The translations under genes and the position numbers were made by a program. 64,000 bases of DNA from Acidobacteriaceae bacterium (GTDB lineage: Bacteria > Acidobacteriota > Terriglobia > Terriglobales > Acidobacteriaceae): the NCBI GenBank assembly GCA_003134435.1, contig PLBE01000062.1:32645-96644 (forward strand), given 5' to 3'. The notes beneath the pieces were generated by a model. That model was not told the origin of the DNA. It saw nothing but the letters and a program-made list of their open reading frames with translations, and ran no database searches. This document shows, piece after piece, positions 26,096-35,874 of the stretch; positions within the stretch are counted from its first letter, which is position 1; each line of letters opens with the position of its first letter.

Positions 26096-28762
26096 ATGAC
26101 CACCGTGGCTGACGTTCGCCGGGAATTGTCGGACCTGTATGCCGGCGAATCCGCCGCCATCGAGCAGGAATTTTCTGTCACCGGAGAAGGTCGGGTGGCG
26201 CTGGCGCGGCGGACGGCGCTGGTGGATACCATCGTTCAGCGGTTATGGCGCGAAATCATTATTCCCTCTCAAACAGCATCCTTTTCCCCACTTTCGACTA
26301 CCCTTGGTTCCAGTGCTGCCGAGGGCGAAGGCCCTAAGAATTTCGCGCTAGTGGCCACCGGTGGATTCGGGCGCGGATGGCTTTTCCCCCACTCCGATAT
26401 CGATCTGCTGTTTTTGCACGGCGACAGTAATTCCGAGAGCACATTCAAAGATGCTATCCGGCGTTTTTCGCAGGAACTGTGGGATCTTCGCCTGAAGCTG
26501 AGTCCGGCCACGCGAAATCTGGCGGAATGCGAAAAGCTCGATCCCGATAACGTGGAATTTGCCATCGCGTTGCTCGACTGCCGTTACCTGGCGGGCGATT
26601 CCGAACTCTTCTCCAAGCTGCGTGAAAAAGCGGTGCCCCGCATGGTGGGACGGGAGTGCCACAACCTGATCCAGAATCTGGGTGAGATCACCCGAGCGCG
26701 TCATCATAAATTCGGCAATACCGTATTTCATCTGGAACCCAACGTAAAGGACGGGCCAGGCGGTCTGCGCGATTACAACGTGGCGAACTGGCTGGCGCTG
26801 ATTTCCGCCATGGAAAAGTTGAAGGTGTGGCCAGAGGCGCACACGCTGCTGCCGGTTTCTTCCAGAAGAGCGTTCGACGCAGCGCTCGATTTCCAGATGT
26901 CGGTGCGATGTTTTCTCCACTTCCGCCACGGACGCCACGACAACACCTTGACCTGGGAGGCGCAGGACGAGGCGGCGGCGCGAAAGATTGGCGCCAGCGA
27001 TCTGGAAATTGCCAACGCGGCGGACTGGATGCGCCTCTACTTCGGCCACGTTCGCGGCGTACACCGGGTCTGCAACCAGTTATTAGAGGAAATTCCGGCA
27101 GCCTGGTCGTCGTTACACCGGCAATTCCAGGGCTGGCGGTCAAAAGTGGCCAACGAAGATTTTTCGGTGGTCGATGGACTGATCTTTCTGAAGCAATCAC
27201 AGCCGATGAAACCATCGGATGGCCTGCGCGATCCGGAAATGCTTTTGCGGCTTTTCCATTTCATGGCCGAACACGGGCTGAAGCTGAGCACCACCACCGA
27301 ATATAAAGTCGAGCAAGCCCTGCCGGCGCTGGCGGCAACGCCTCCGCGGGGCGCTGAGTTGTGGCTTTACCTGCAGGAAACCCTGATCCAGCCTCATGCC
27401 GCCGACGCCCTGCGCGCGATGAACTCGCTTCGCCTGCTGACCCTTCTGTTGCCGGAACTGAAGGGAATTGAGGCGCTGGTGGTGCGCGATTTTTATCACC
27501 GTTACACCGTGGATGAACACTCGTTTCTGGCCATCGAAAATCTGCATCGTTTGAAGGAATCGAAATCGGAATGGGACAAGCGTTTTGGAGAGTTGCTGAG
27601 CGAACTGGAGCAACCCGAACTGCTCTACCTGGCCTTGCTGCTGCATGATTCCGGAAAAGCGGCGCCGGGCGAAAATCACGTCGAGGTCAGCCTGCAACTA
27701 ACCGACACTTGCGTAGACCGTCTCGATCTCGATCCAGTGGACCGCGACACGGTGCGCTATCTGGTGGGTAGTCATCTGGAAATGTCGGCCGCGATGCGGC
27801 GCGACGTTTTCGATCCGGCGAACGTGAAGTTGTTCGCGGAAAAGGTGGGAGCGCCGGAACGGCTGAAAATGCTTTGCCTGATGACCTATGCCGACATCAA
27901 AGCCGTGAACCCCGAGGCCATGACGCCGTGGAAAGCGGACAATTTGTGGCAGCTTTACATTGCGTGCGCGAATTACTTGAGCCGCAGCGCGGATGAGCGG
28001 GTTCACACCAGCGACGATGGCTCCAGCCTGGCCCATCTGCATTCGCTGGCGCCGGTCGCGGGAAAGAAGATCAACGTCTTTCTCGAAGGACTGCCGCAAC
28101 GCTATCTCCGAATCCACGGCGCGACCGACGTTCTGGCCCATGCCGAAATGGCCACCCGTGTAGGACAGGACGGCGTGCAGTTGAATTTGAAGCAGGTTCG
28201 ACACTGGTATGAGCTGACCTTAATTACCACCGACCGCCCCTTCCTGTTCGCTTCGGTTTCGGGAGCCCTGGCCGCGTGGGGCATGAACATCGTGAAGGCC
28301 AATGCCTTTTCGAACGCCGCCGGAATGGTGGTCGACACGTTTTATTTCACCGATCGCTTTCGCACGCTGGAAATGAATTTGCAGGAATGGGAGCGTCTAA
28401 AACAGAGTATCGCCGCCGTAATTAAAGGACAGACCGACCTCGCTCGCATGCTGCGCGACCGTCTGAAAGCGGAGAAGGCGGACAGCACGAAAGTCAAGAT
28501 CGCGACCCAGATCGAGTTCGACGATAATTCTTCGACGCACAGCACGCTCGTGCAGGTGCTGACTCAGGATCGTCCGGGACTGCTTTACCGAATGTGCTCG
28601 CTGGTGTCGAAGCATAATTGCAACATCGAAATCGCGCTGATCGAGACCGAGGGGCAGATGGCGATCGACGTACTGTATCTAACGTCAGAGGGAGCTAAAC
28701 TCACGGCCGACCGTCAGGCGGCGCTCGGCAAGGCTCTGCGCGAAGAACTGGCCGCTAAGTAG
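26096..28762 (+). CDS. glnD: PII uridylyltransferase / uridylyl-removing enzyme
   Basis: The bifunctional GlnD glutamine sensor (888 residues) that adds UMP to PII at low glutamine and removes it at high glutamine. Nucleotidyltransferase motif: GGFGRGWLFPHSDIDLLFLH (residues 89-108) with D101 and D103. HD hydrolase domain: HRYTVDEHSFLAIENLHRL and LLHDSGKAAPGENH. Two C-terminal ACT domains (about 700-780 and 815-888) bind glutamine (LITTDRPFLFASVSGALAAWG; VLTQDRPGLLYRMCSLV). All parts are present, so both activities are expected. It probably forms an operon with glnB. Confidence 0.95.
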   Translation: MTTVADVRRELSDLYAGESAAIEQEFSVTGEGRVALARRTALVDTIVQRLWREIIIPSQTASFSPLSTTLGSSAAEGEGPKNFALVATGGFGRGWLFPHSDIDLLFLHGDSNSESTFKDAIRRFSQELWDLRLKLSPATRNLAECEKLDPDNVEFAIALLDCRYLAGDSELFSKLREKAVPRMVGRECHNLIQNLGEITRARHHKFGNTVFHLEPNVKDGPGGLRDYNVANWLALISAMEKLKVWPEAHTLLPVSSRRAFDAALDFQMSVRCFLHFRHGRHDNTLTWEAQDEAAARKIGASDLEIANAADWMRLYFGHVRGVHRVCNQLLEEIPAAWSSLHRQFQGWRSKVANEDFSVVDGLIFLKQSQPMKPSDGLRDPEMLLRLFHFMAEHGLKLSTTTEYKVEQALPALAATPPRGAELWLYLQETLIQPHAADALRAMNSLRLLTLLLPELKGIEALVVRDFYHRYTVDEHSFLAIENLHRLKESKSEWDKRFGELLSELEQPELLYLALLLHDSGKAAPGENHVEVSLQLTDTCVDRLDLDPVDRDTVRYLVGSHLEMSAAMRRDVFDPANVKLFAEKVGAPERLKMLCLMTYADIKAVNPEAMTPWKADNLWQLYIACANYLSRSADERVHTSDDGSSLAHLHSLAPVAGKKINVFLEGLPQRYLRIHGATDVLAHAEMATRVGQDGVQLNLKQVRHWYELTLITTDRPFLFASVSGALAAWGMNIVKANAFSNAAGMVVDTFYFTDRFRTLEMNLQEWERLKQSIAAVIKGQTDLARMLRDRLKAEKADSTKVKIATQIEFDDNSSTHSTLVQVLTQDRPGLLYRMCSLVSKHNCNIEIALIETEGQMAIDVLYLTSEGAKLTADRQAALGKALREELAAK

Positions 28763-28792
28763 TTCGTCCTTTGCCCGGCGACAAAATCAAGG

Positions 28793-29965
28793 TCAGTTGT
28801 TGCTGCGATCCGCGTAGTAGCCGTCTCGGGTCTGTACGGTCAGGTCTTTTTTCTTCACCGCCAGCTGAATGTGGTGATAGCCGCTCGACGTGCTGTCTTT
28901 GTCGGGCGTATAGCCCATGCTGTACTGGGTTCGTAGCTCCTCGACAATGCCGCTGTAGATGTCACCGACCGTTTGCTTCTTCGTGACTTCGAAGAAACGA
29001 CCGCCAGTTTCTTTAGAAACACGCTCCAGAATTTTCTTGCCATCGACGCGCGGCTCTTCAGGATGACGCTGGCCGCCGCGGCCGCCGCCGCCCGGAGAAC
29101 CACCTCCGCCACCGGGCCAGCCCCCACCTCCTCCGCCCGGCCAGCCGCCGCGGCCCATTCCGCCGCCGTGCCTTTGGCCTTCGTCGCGGTCGCGATGAGA
29201 GTCGGCGAAGTAAATCGAGTAGATCACCGTGTCGGCGCGTTGAGCGGACTCGATCGCGCTATCCAAGTTAGTCTTGCTGCCGCGGTCGACGCCATCCGAG
29301 AGAAGGATGAGAGCTTTGCGGCCCGATTGCTTTTTCATCAACTCGTTGGACGCCAGAAACACGGCATCGTAAAGCTGAGTGCCAGCGCCATGATGCGAGC
29401 CGGAGCGGGAGTCGTCGGGATCGTTGGATCGCTCCCGGTCGGATGGCGTCTTGAGCAAATCGAGCGCGGCTTGCAGCTTCTCGCGCGATGAAGTCATGTC
29501 CTGCAGCAGTTCCACCTCTTTATCGAAGTGAATGAGGAAAGCCCTGTCTTTAGGCTGCACCAGCATCTGATCGAGAAAGCTGCGGCTGGCGCTGCGCTCG
29601 GCATCGAGAACATTGGTCTGGCTGCGGCTGGTGTCAACCAGAAGCCCGAGCGTGAGCTGTAGATTTGTTTCCTGAGAGAAGTACTTTATGGTCTGCGGGC
29701 GGCCATCTTCCTGCAGCGTGAAATCGTCTTTGGTGAGGTCGCGCACGATGGCGCCATGTTTGTCGCGAACGGTGACCGGCAATGTAACCACGTTGACGTC
29801 GACCGCGATGGTGGCGGCGGTATCCTGCGCCTGCATCAGGCGGCTGACTCCGTGAAAGGCGAACAGCGCGGCAACCAGGGCAGTGGCAACCGTCATCGAC
29901 AGAATCGAACGGGGCGCGAACTTCTGAACCGCAGGCCGCCGGATATGCGACCGGAATTCAATCAC
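28793..29965 (-). CDS. Secreted VWA-domain protein with Gly-rich insert
   Basis: A 390-residue VWFA-related protein of the type abundant in Acidobacteriota. The N-terminus has a signal or anchor helix (SILSMTVATALVAALFAF, about 20-40). A beta region (VNVVTLPVTVRDKHGAIVRDLTKDDFTLQEDG) precedes the VWA fold with MIDAS motif LLVDTSRSQTN and ILLSDGVDRGS. A Gly/Trp/Pro-rich insert (positions 29070-29170 in DNA) interrupts the VWA domain near its end. Ligand and partner are unknown; adhesion or envelope assembly are possible roles. The start is GTG, supported by GGAGG 8 bases upstream. It is convergent with glnD (31 bases apart). Confidence 0.85.
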   Translation of the reverse strand: MIEFRSHIRRPAVQKFAPRSILSMTVATALVAALFAFHGVSRLMQAQDTAATIAVDVNVVTLPVTVRDKHGAIVRDLTKDDFTLQEDGRPQTIKYFSQETNLQLTLGLLVDTSRSQTNVLDAERSASRSFLDQMLVQPKDRAFLIHFDKEVELLQDMTSSREKLQAALDLLKTPSDRERSNDPDDSRSGSHHGAGTQLYDAVFLASNELMKKQSGRKALILLSDGVDRGSKTNLDSAIESAQRADTVIYSIYFADSHRDRDEGQRHGGGMGRGGWPGGGGGGWPGGGGGSPGGGGRGGQRHPEEPRVDGKKILERVSKETGGRFFEVTKKQTVGDIYSGIVEELRTQYSMGYTPDKDSTSSGYHHIQLAVKKKDLTVQTRDGYYADRSNN

Positions 29966-30385
29966 CTGGCATCCTCCATTGATCGTTCATTCATTGACCC
30001 TTCATTAATTAATTTTTTCATTGCGAGCTATCTCCTTCTCTCAAACGAATCATTTCAGACGAACCTTAAGAACGCCGACGCTGCACCAGAGAACGGAGTA
30101 CACAGCCAGTATCGCGGCTGCCCAACTGGGAAAAACAATCATCATTTCGGCATATGACGCTACTGGCAACCGGATGAAGGCGTACTTCGGGGCTGAATCT
30201 GTCAGACCGACGGGCAATGCAAGCATGACTGGTTATTTGTTTGGTCGTTTTGTCGTTCGCCAGGAGACACGACAGTCCTTAAGAGTGGATGCGCGGCAAC
30301 GGAGTCGAAGTTGCCACGTGTCCTGTAAAAGCAACGTCAATACTGGGTAAAACTTCGTAAAGGGAAGAAATGCCGGGGTTCGGCG
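29966..30385. other. Intergenic region between divergent envelope genes
   Basis: About 420 bases holding the 15-base repeats and an AT-rich patch (30004-30023). No gene was recognised; short frames here lack family features. It should contain both divergent promoters. Confidence 0.4.
29977..30006 (-). repeat. Two 15-base direct repeats upstream of the VWA gene
   Basis: CATTGATCGTTCATT and CATTGACCCTTCATT lie head to tail, 12-41 bases upstream of the GTG start, with a further TTCATT at 30017-30022. The position fits promoter or leader control, but the role is unknown. Confidence 0.45.
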
Positions 30386-31720
30386 ATGATAAAGTACAGT
30401 TCAGATATGGCGATACGCGAGGGTGATCGACGGCAGCACGCGGCGCGGCCGCGGTTTGCAATATTGGCGGCGGTGGCCCTCATCTTGACAGGGATGGGAA
30501 GGGTTGGTGCACAGGAAAAAGCGCCGGCTACGACAAACGCACAAGTCGCCAAGACAGTGGGAGCAATCAAGAGCATTCAGACGGATTCGATCACGGTTAC
30601 GACGGAATCCGGCGGCGAGGTGACCGCAAAGCTCACCGAATCGACCAAGATCCTGCGCGTGCCACCGGGCGAAAAGGATCTCAAGAACGCGACGCCGCTG
30701 CAGACCCAAGACCTACAGCCGGGGGACCGCGTGCTGGTTCGAGGCCAACGCGTCGATGTCGACGGACACACTATCAGTGCGCTGGCCGTGATTGTGATGA
30801 AGCAGGCGGATGTAGCCGCCAAACAGCAGGCCGAACGCGACGACTGGCAAAAACGGGGAGTGGGCGGGCTGGTGACGAAAGTGGACGCGGCCAAGGACAC
30901 AATCACGATTTCCTCGGCGCCTGCGCCCGGGTCGGGCGCGTCGGGATCGGGCGGGGCCGCGGCGAACCGGAGCATCGCGGTTCACATTGCGAAAGAAACA
31001 ATCTTGCGACGCTACGCGCCGGACTCGGTCAAGTTCGACGATGCCAAGCCATCGCATCTCGATCAAATCAAGGCGGGAGACCAATTGCGCGCACGGGGAG
31101 TTCGCAGCGCGGATGGCAGCGAACTGAAGGCCGAGGAGATTGTTACCGGGGCATTTCGGAACATTGCGGGCACCATTAAGACAATCGACGCCGCCAACAA
31201 TACCATGACGGTGCAGGACGCGATCGGCAAGAGCACTGTGGTGGTGAAGGTTTCTCCGGACTCACAAATGAAGAAGCTACCGCCGGAGATGGCGCAACGC
31301 ATCGCGATGCGATTGAAAGGATCAGCGGGAGGCGCAAGTGGAGATCAGCCGGGAGCGAATGGTCAAGGCCAAAGCCAACGAATGCCCGCCGGGGCCGGGG
31401 CAAACGGGGCGCGAGGGGAGACATCAACCGAGGCGCAAACCGGGCGTGGGCAGGGAGGCGGGCCGGGTGGAAACGGTCCTCCAGATTTTCAGCGCATGCT
31501 GAGCCGCCTGCCGAACCATACTTTGGCCGACCTGCAAAAGGGGGATGCAGTGATGATCGTATCGACGGAAGGAACAGATTCAGGCGCGGTAACTGCGATT
31601 ACGCTGCTGGCCGGAGTGGAAGCGATTCTAACCGCGGCGCCCAATCGAAGCGCCTCTTCACTGCTGTCGCCGTGGTCGCTGAGCGCGGCTGGCGGAGAAG
31701 GTGAAGCCGGACAGCAATAA
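30386..31720 (+). CDS. Secreted DUF5666-like repeat protein with Gly/Gln-rich tail
   Basis: A 444-residue exported protein. A signal-like helix (RFAILAAVALILTGMGRVGAQ) follows a basic N-terminus; the ATG at 30407 is an alternative start. Two or three OB-like repeats of about 70 residues can be seen, each with a pattern such as VGAIKSIQTDSITVTTESGGEVTAKLTESTKI and GTIKTIDAANNTMTVQDAIGKS, the DUF5666 style. The C-terminal third is Gly/Gln/Pro-rich (DNA 31321-31490). It lies just upstream of the TonB-dependent receptor gene on the same strand (44 bases), probably in one operon. Function is unknown. Confidence 0.75.
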   Translation: MIKYSSDMAIREGDRRQHAARPRFAILAAVALILTGMGRVGAQEKAPATTNAQVAKTVGAIKSIQTDSITVTTESGGEVTAKLTESTKILRVPPGEKDLKNATPLQTQDLQPGDRVLVRGQRVDVDGHTISALAVIVMKQADVAAKQQAERDDWQKRGVGGLVTKVDAAKDTITISSAPAPGSGASGSGGAAANRSIAVHIAKETILRRYAPDSVKFDDAKPSHLDQIKAGDQLRARGVRSADGSELKAEEIVTGAFRNIAGTIKTIDAANNTMTVQDAIGKSTVVVKVSPDSQMKKLPPEMAQRIAMRLKGSAGGASGDQPGANGQGQSQRMPAGAGANGARGETSTEAQTGRGQGGGPGGNGPPDFQRMLSRLPNHTLADLQKGDAVMIVSTEGTDSGAVTAITLLAGVEAILTAAPNRSASSLLSPWSLSAAGGEGEAGQQ

Positions 31721-31763
31721 ATCAATTTCAATCCATTTGATCTGCCTGGAAAGAATAAGGTGC

Positions 31764-34646
31764 GTGTTGAAGTATTTATCAGTTTTGATCGTGGCAATTC
31801 TAATTGTGTCGGCTGCGGGATGGGGGCAGTCCATGGGACAGTCAACAACGACCGGGGCAACGACAGGGACCTTGCGCGGCCAGGTGACGGACCCATCGGG
31901 CGCGGTAGTCGCGAACGCGACCGTGGCCGTGCTGGTTTCCGGAGGGGCAACACACTCAGCCAACACCGGCAAAACCGGCAATTACGAGATCGGAAATCTG
32001 CCGCCCGGTAGATACACGGTCACGGCAAATGCACAGGGGTTCGCGATTTTTGTACAGAACGACGTTGACGTGGCCGCGGGCCAGGTTGCGCAATTCAACA
32101 TTGCCCTCGACATCAATGTGAAACAGGAAAAAGTCAACGTGGAGGCGGAAGGGCCAACCCTCGACACCAACCCCGCGAGTAACGCGAGTGCGATCGTGCT
32201 CAGCGGCAAGGATCTGGAAGCGCTTCCCGACGATCCCGATGAATTGCAGTCTGACCTGGAGGCGCTGGCTGGACCTTCGGCCGGCCCCAATGGCGGCCAG
32301 ATTTATATTGATGGATTTACTGCGGGACAATTGCCGCCGAAGTCCTCGATCCGCGAGATTCGCATCAATCAGAATCCGTTCTCGGCGGAATACGACAAGC
32401 TGGGCTATGGCCGGATTGAAGTCTTCACCAAGCCCGGCACCGACAAATACCACGGACAGTTCTCAGTCGAGGGCAACAATTCGGGGCTGAACACCCGCAA
32501 TCCTTTTCTCGCGGCGGATGCGACGCAGCCTTACGATTCCGTGATCTACATGGGCAACATCGGGGGCCCGATCAACAAGAAGGCCTCATTCTTCTTCAAC
32601 GTGCAGCGCCGCAACATCGATGAAATTGCAGTCGTGAATACGCCCGCGCTGGATCCGAACACGCTGCTGCCGGTTCAACTGAGCGAAAGCGTTCCCAACC
32701 CCCACACCCGCACCAACATCAGCCCGCGCATCGACTATCAAATCAGCACTAACAACACGTTGACGGCACGCTACCAGTTTTACCGCGATACGCAGCAGAA
32801 CGCGGGCGTGGGCGGATCGACGCTACCCGATGCGGGCTACGACACCACTTCCACGGAGCACACGGTACAACTCAGCGACACCCAGATTCTGGGATCGAAG
32901 GCGGTCAACGAAACTCGCTTCCAGTACCTGCGTGACAACAGCGGGCAGACTCCGCTCAGCATTCTGCCGTCGATCAGCGTGCAGGGCGCATTCACGGGTG
33001 GAGGCAGCAGTTCCGGAGCGGAGACCGACCATCAGGATCATTATGAACTGCAGAATTACACCTCCCTGTCGCTGGGCAAACATTTCGTGAAGTTTGGAGG
33101 ACGGCTGCGGGCAGTTCACGAAGTCAACCTGTCGGGCGCTGGATTTAACGGCACTTACATCTTTCCTGACCTGCAGACTTACAGTAACGCGTTGCAGGGT
33201 CTGCCGAATGGCACGCCCATCCAGTTCAGGCTTGATGCGACTGCCAGCGGCGCGGTGCCGAGCGTTCCGGTCACGGTCGCCGACGCCGGGCTGTACGTAC
33301 AAGATGACTGGAAGGTCAGTCCGACGTTCACCTTAAGTGGAGGGCTGCGCCTTGAAACCCAGAATGCGATCCACGATCATGCGGATTGGGCGCCGCGCCT
33401 CGGCTTTGCATGGGGCATCGGAGGCGGAGGAAAGAGCGCGCCGAAAACCGTGCTGCGCGGCGGCTTCGGCTTCTTCTACGACCGATTCACTCAGGATCTG
33501 GTGCTCAATGCGGACCGACTGAACGGTATGACGCAGCAGCAGTATGTTGTGGCTTCCCCCCCGCCCGCGTGCTTTCCGGACTTCACGCCGCCATCCTGCC
33601 AGAGCCTGCTCACGCCCCAGACTCAGACGACCTATCAGATCAGTTCAAGCTTGCATTCGCCCTACATCATGCAGAGCGCGTTCAGCCTGGAGCGACAGGT
33701 GACAAAGATCGCGAATCTTACGCTTTCGTATCTGAATTCGCGCGGGGTGCACGAATTCGAGTCGCTGAACGTCAACGCGCCGTTTCCGGGCACCCCAGGT
33801 TCGGCCCCGAACGGACTGGCGCCGCTTTATCAGTACTCGTCAGAGGGAGTGTTTCGCCAAAATCAGCTGATCGTGAATTTCAACATCCGAGCCGGCGCCC
33901 GACTTTCGCTCTTCGGCTACTACAGTTTGAACTACGCCAACAGCGATGCCTCGGGCGCTTCCAGCTTTCCTGCCAACTCACACGATCTCGGCGCCGATTA
34001 CGGACGGGCTTCCTTTGACATTCGGGACCGGCTGTTCATGGGCGGCACCATCGGTCTGCCCCATGCGTTCCGCCTGAGCCCTTTCATGATTTTTAATTCG
34101 GGGTCGCCTTATAACGTGACGGTGGGCCAGAACGACTTGAACAACGACACCATTTTGAACGATCGGCCCGCATTTTCGAACAATCCCGCATATCCCTCGT
34201 TGACCTCGCCGGGCCATTACAATCCGAATCCGACGGCTTCTGACGTTCTTATCCCTATCAACTACCTCACCGGTCCCAACCACTTCACTCTTAATCTGCG
34301 GCTCGCAAAGACATTCGGATTCGGTCCGGATCTCGGAAAAAATGCGACCCAGGCGAGCGGCGGGGGCCCTCCGGGCGGGGGTGGTCCTCGCGGCGGCGGC
34401 GGTGGTGGCGGGGGATTTGGACGGGGGGGCGGTGGATTTGGCGGTGGGCCTCCGGCATCTACTCGACGCTACACTTTGACCTTCAGCGTGAATGCGCGCA
34501 ACGTGCTCAACAAGGTCAATGCGGCGACTCCAGTAGGAGTGCTGAATTCACCCAATTTCGGGCAGTCGATTGCGCTGGCGGGTGGGCCGTTCTCAAGCGC
34601 GGCGGCCAATCGCAAGATTGAACTGCAGGCGATGTTCAGCTTCTGA
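31764..34646 (+). CDS. TonB-dependent receptor with carboxypeptidase regulatory-like domain
   Basis: An outer-membrane beta-barrel of about 960 residues, Oar-like. Order: signal peptide (LKYLSVLIVAILIVSAAGW), carboxypeptidase-regulatory-like beta domain (TGTLRGQVTDPSGAVVANAT, GNYEIGNLPPGRYTVTANA), plug region (GGQIYIDGFTAGQLPPKSSIREIRINQNPFSAEY), then the barrel ending in a terminal Phe. A long Gly-rich run (DNA about 34356-34461) is inserted just before the last strands, which is unusual. Start: the hydrophobic core begins at GTG 31764, or TTG 31767 which has a better-spaced AAGG; a GTG at 31701 inside the upstream gene is less likely. The ligand is unknown; this class often imports glycans or peptides. 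Confidence 0.85.
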   Translation: MLKYLSVLIVAILIVSAAGWGQSMGQSTTTGATTGTLRGQVTDPSGAVVANATVAVLVSGGATHSANTGKTGNYEIGNLPPGRYTVTANAQGFAIFVQNDVDVAAGQVAQFNIALDINVKQEKVNVEAEGPTLDTNPASNASAIVLSGKDLEALPDDPDELQSDLEALAGPSAGPNGGQIYIDGFTAGQLPPKSSIREIRINQNPFSAEYDKLGYGRIEVFTKPGTDKYHGQFSVEGNNSGLNTRNPFLAADATQPYDSVIYMGNIGGPINKKASFFFNVQRRNIDEIAVVNTPALDPNTLLPVQLSESVPNPHTRTNISPRIDYQISTNNTLTARYQFYRDTQQNAGVGGSTLPDAGYDTTSTEHTVQLSDTQILGSKAVNETRFQYLRDNSGQTPLSILPSISVQGAFTGGGSSSGAETDHQDHYELQNYTSLSLGKHFVKFGGRLRAVHEVNLSGAGFNGTYIFPDLQTYSNALQGLPNGTPIQFRLDATASGAVPSVPVTVADAGLYVQDDWKVSPTFTLSGGLRLETQNAIHDHADWAPRLGFAWGIGGGGKSAPKTVLRGGFGFFYDRFTQDLVLNADRLNGMTQQQYVVASPPPACFPDFTPPSCQSLLTPQTQTTYQISSSLHSPYIMQSAFSLERQVTKIANLTLSYLNSRGVHEFESLNVNAPFPGTPGSAPNGLAPLYQYSSEGVFRQNQLIVNFNIRAGARLSLFGYYSLNYANSDASGASSFPANSHDLGADYGRASFDIRDRLFMGGTIGLPHAFRLSPFMIFNSGSPYNVTVGQNDLNNDTILNDRPAFSNNPAYPSLTSPGHYNPNPTASDVLIPINYLTGPNHFTLNLRLAKTFGFGPDLGKNATQASGGGPPGGGGPRGGGGGGGGFGRGGGGFGGGPPASTRRYTLTFSVNARNVLNKVNAATPVGVLNSPNFGQSIALAGGPFSSAAANRKIELQAMFSF

Positions 34647-34656
34647 CAGCAAATTT

Positions 34657-35874
34657 CTACGTGGAATAATCCGCGTTGATCCTTACGTATTCGGCGGTCA
34701 GATCGGTGGTGAGAAATCGTACCGCTTGCCGGCCACGTCCAAGCCGCACGCGAACGTCGCAGACTGGACGGGCGAGATGGCGATGGGCCAGATGCTCATC
34801 GAACGAGCAAGCTGTTCCTCTTGCGCAGACTTTCTGACTGCCGATGAAGATATGAACGCGCTCTGGATCAATGGGCACGCCACATCTTCCCACCGCCGCC
34901 AGAATGCGTCCCCAATTCGGGTCGGCGCCCGCCCACGCGGTCTTCACCAGCATGGAATGAGCCACGGTGCGCGCAACCTGCATCGCCTCTTCCCTGCTGC
35001 GCGCCTGTTCGACGAATAGACGGATCACATGCTGAACACCCTCGCCGTCGCTGACAATCTGTTCGGCCAGCGACTGGCATACGGCGGTGAGAGCGTCGGA
35101 AATCTTCTTGCGGCTGCGAGCATCTCTAGCGCGAACCCCGCTCGCGCCGCTCGCCAGCAGCAACACAGTGTCGTTGGTCGAAGTGTCGCCGTCGATGGAC
35201 ATGCAGTTCAATGAATCGTCACAGGCTTCGTGGAGGAGAGATTGTAATTCGCGGGCACTTGCAGCCACATCGGTGAACAAGTAGACCAACATGGTCGCGA
35301 GCTGGGGATGGATCATGCCCGCGCCCTTGGCGATTCCGAGCAGGGTGACTCTTTGCACGCCGAGTTCAATGCTGGCGGACGCTATCTTCTGACGCGTGTC
35401 CGTGGTCATGATGGCGCGAGCGAACGCGAGAACAGAAGGTCGACTGGCGGATCTCGTGGCGATGAGTTCCGGCAGGTGGGCGCGGATTTTTTGCGCCGGC
35501 AGACGAACTCCGATGATGCCGGTCGAGGAAGGAAAAATTTCAGCGGGGGGCGCGCTCAGCAGTTTCCCGGCAACGCGGCAGACTTCTTCGCAAGCGTGGA
35601 TGCCGGCCTTTCCAGTGGCGCAGTTGGCGTTGCCAGAGTTCACGACCAGCGCTCGAACCCGGCCCCCGGTCGCGAGTAACGCTGCGCGGCCAACTTCCAC
35701 GGGAGCCGCGACGACACGGTTTTTCGTGAACAATGCGGCCGCGGTCGCGCCTGTGCCCGCTTCCACCAGCGCGAGGTCAGGGCGACCGCTCGCCTTAATT
35801 CCGGCGGCGAGGGCGGCGAACGTAAATCCCAGAGGGATGCGAATTTTCTCGGGAGAACTACGAAGCGCGGTCAT
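34657..35874 (-). CDS. argJ: Glutamate N-acetyltransferase / amino-acid acetyltransferase
   Basis: ArgJ (405 residues) recycles the acetyl group from N-acetylornithine to glutamate. It self-cleaves before the conserved Thr of the ATML motif (HPQLATMLVYLFTD), preceded by GIAKGAGMI. SGNANCATGKAG and PSSTGIIGVRLP are family signatures. The start is the ATG of a four-base ATGA overlap with the upstream acetyltransferase gene; the longer frame is read-through of that gene. Last gene of the argCBDAJ operon. Having both ArgJ and an ArgA-like enzyme means the cycle can be primed and recycled. Confidence 0.95.
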   Translation of the reverse strand: MTALRSSPEKIRIPLGFTFAALAAGIKASGRPDLALVEAGTGATAAALFTKNRVVAAPVEVGRAALLATGGRVRALVVNSGNANCATGKAGIHACEEVCRVAGKLLSAPPAEIFPSSTGIIGVRLPAQKIRAHLPELIATRSASRPSVLAFARAIMTTDTRQKIASASIELGVQRVTLLGIAKGAGMIHPQLATMLVYLFTDVAASARELQSLLHEACDDSLNCMSIDGDTSTNDTVLLLASGASGVRARDARSRKKISDALTAVCQSLAEQIVSDGEGVQHVIRLFVEQARSREEAMQVARTVAHSMLVKTAWAGADPNWGRILAAVGRCGVPIDPERVHIFIGSQKVCARGTACSFDEHLAHRHLARPVCDVRVRLGRGRQAVRFLTTDLTAEYVRINADYST

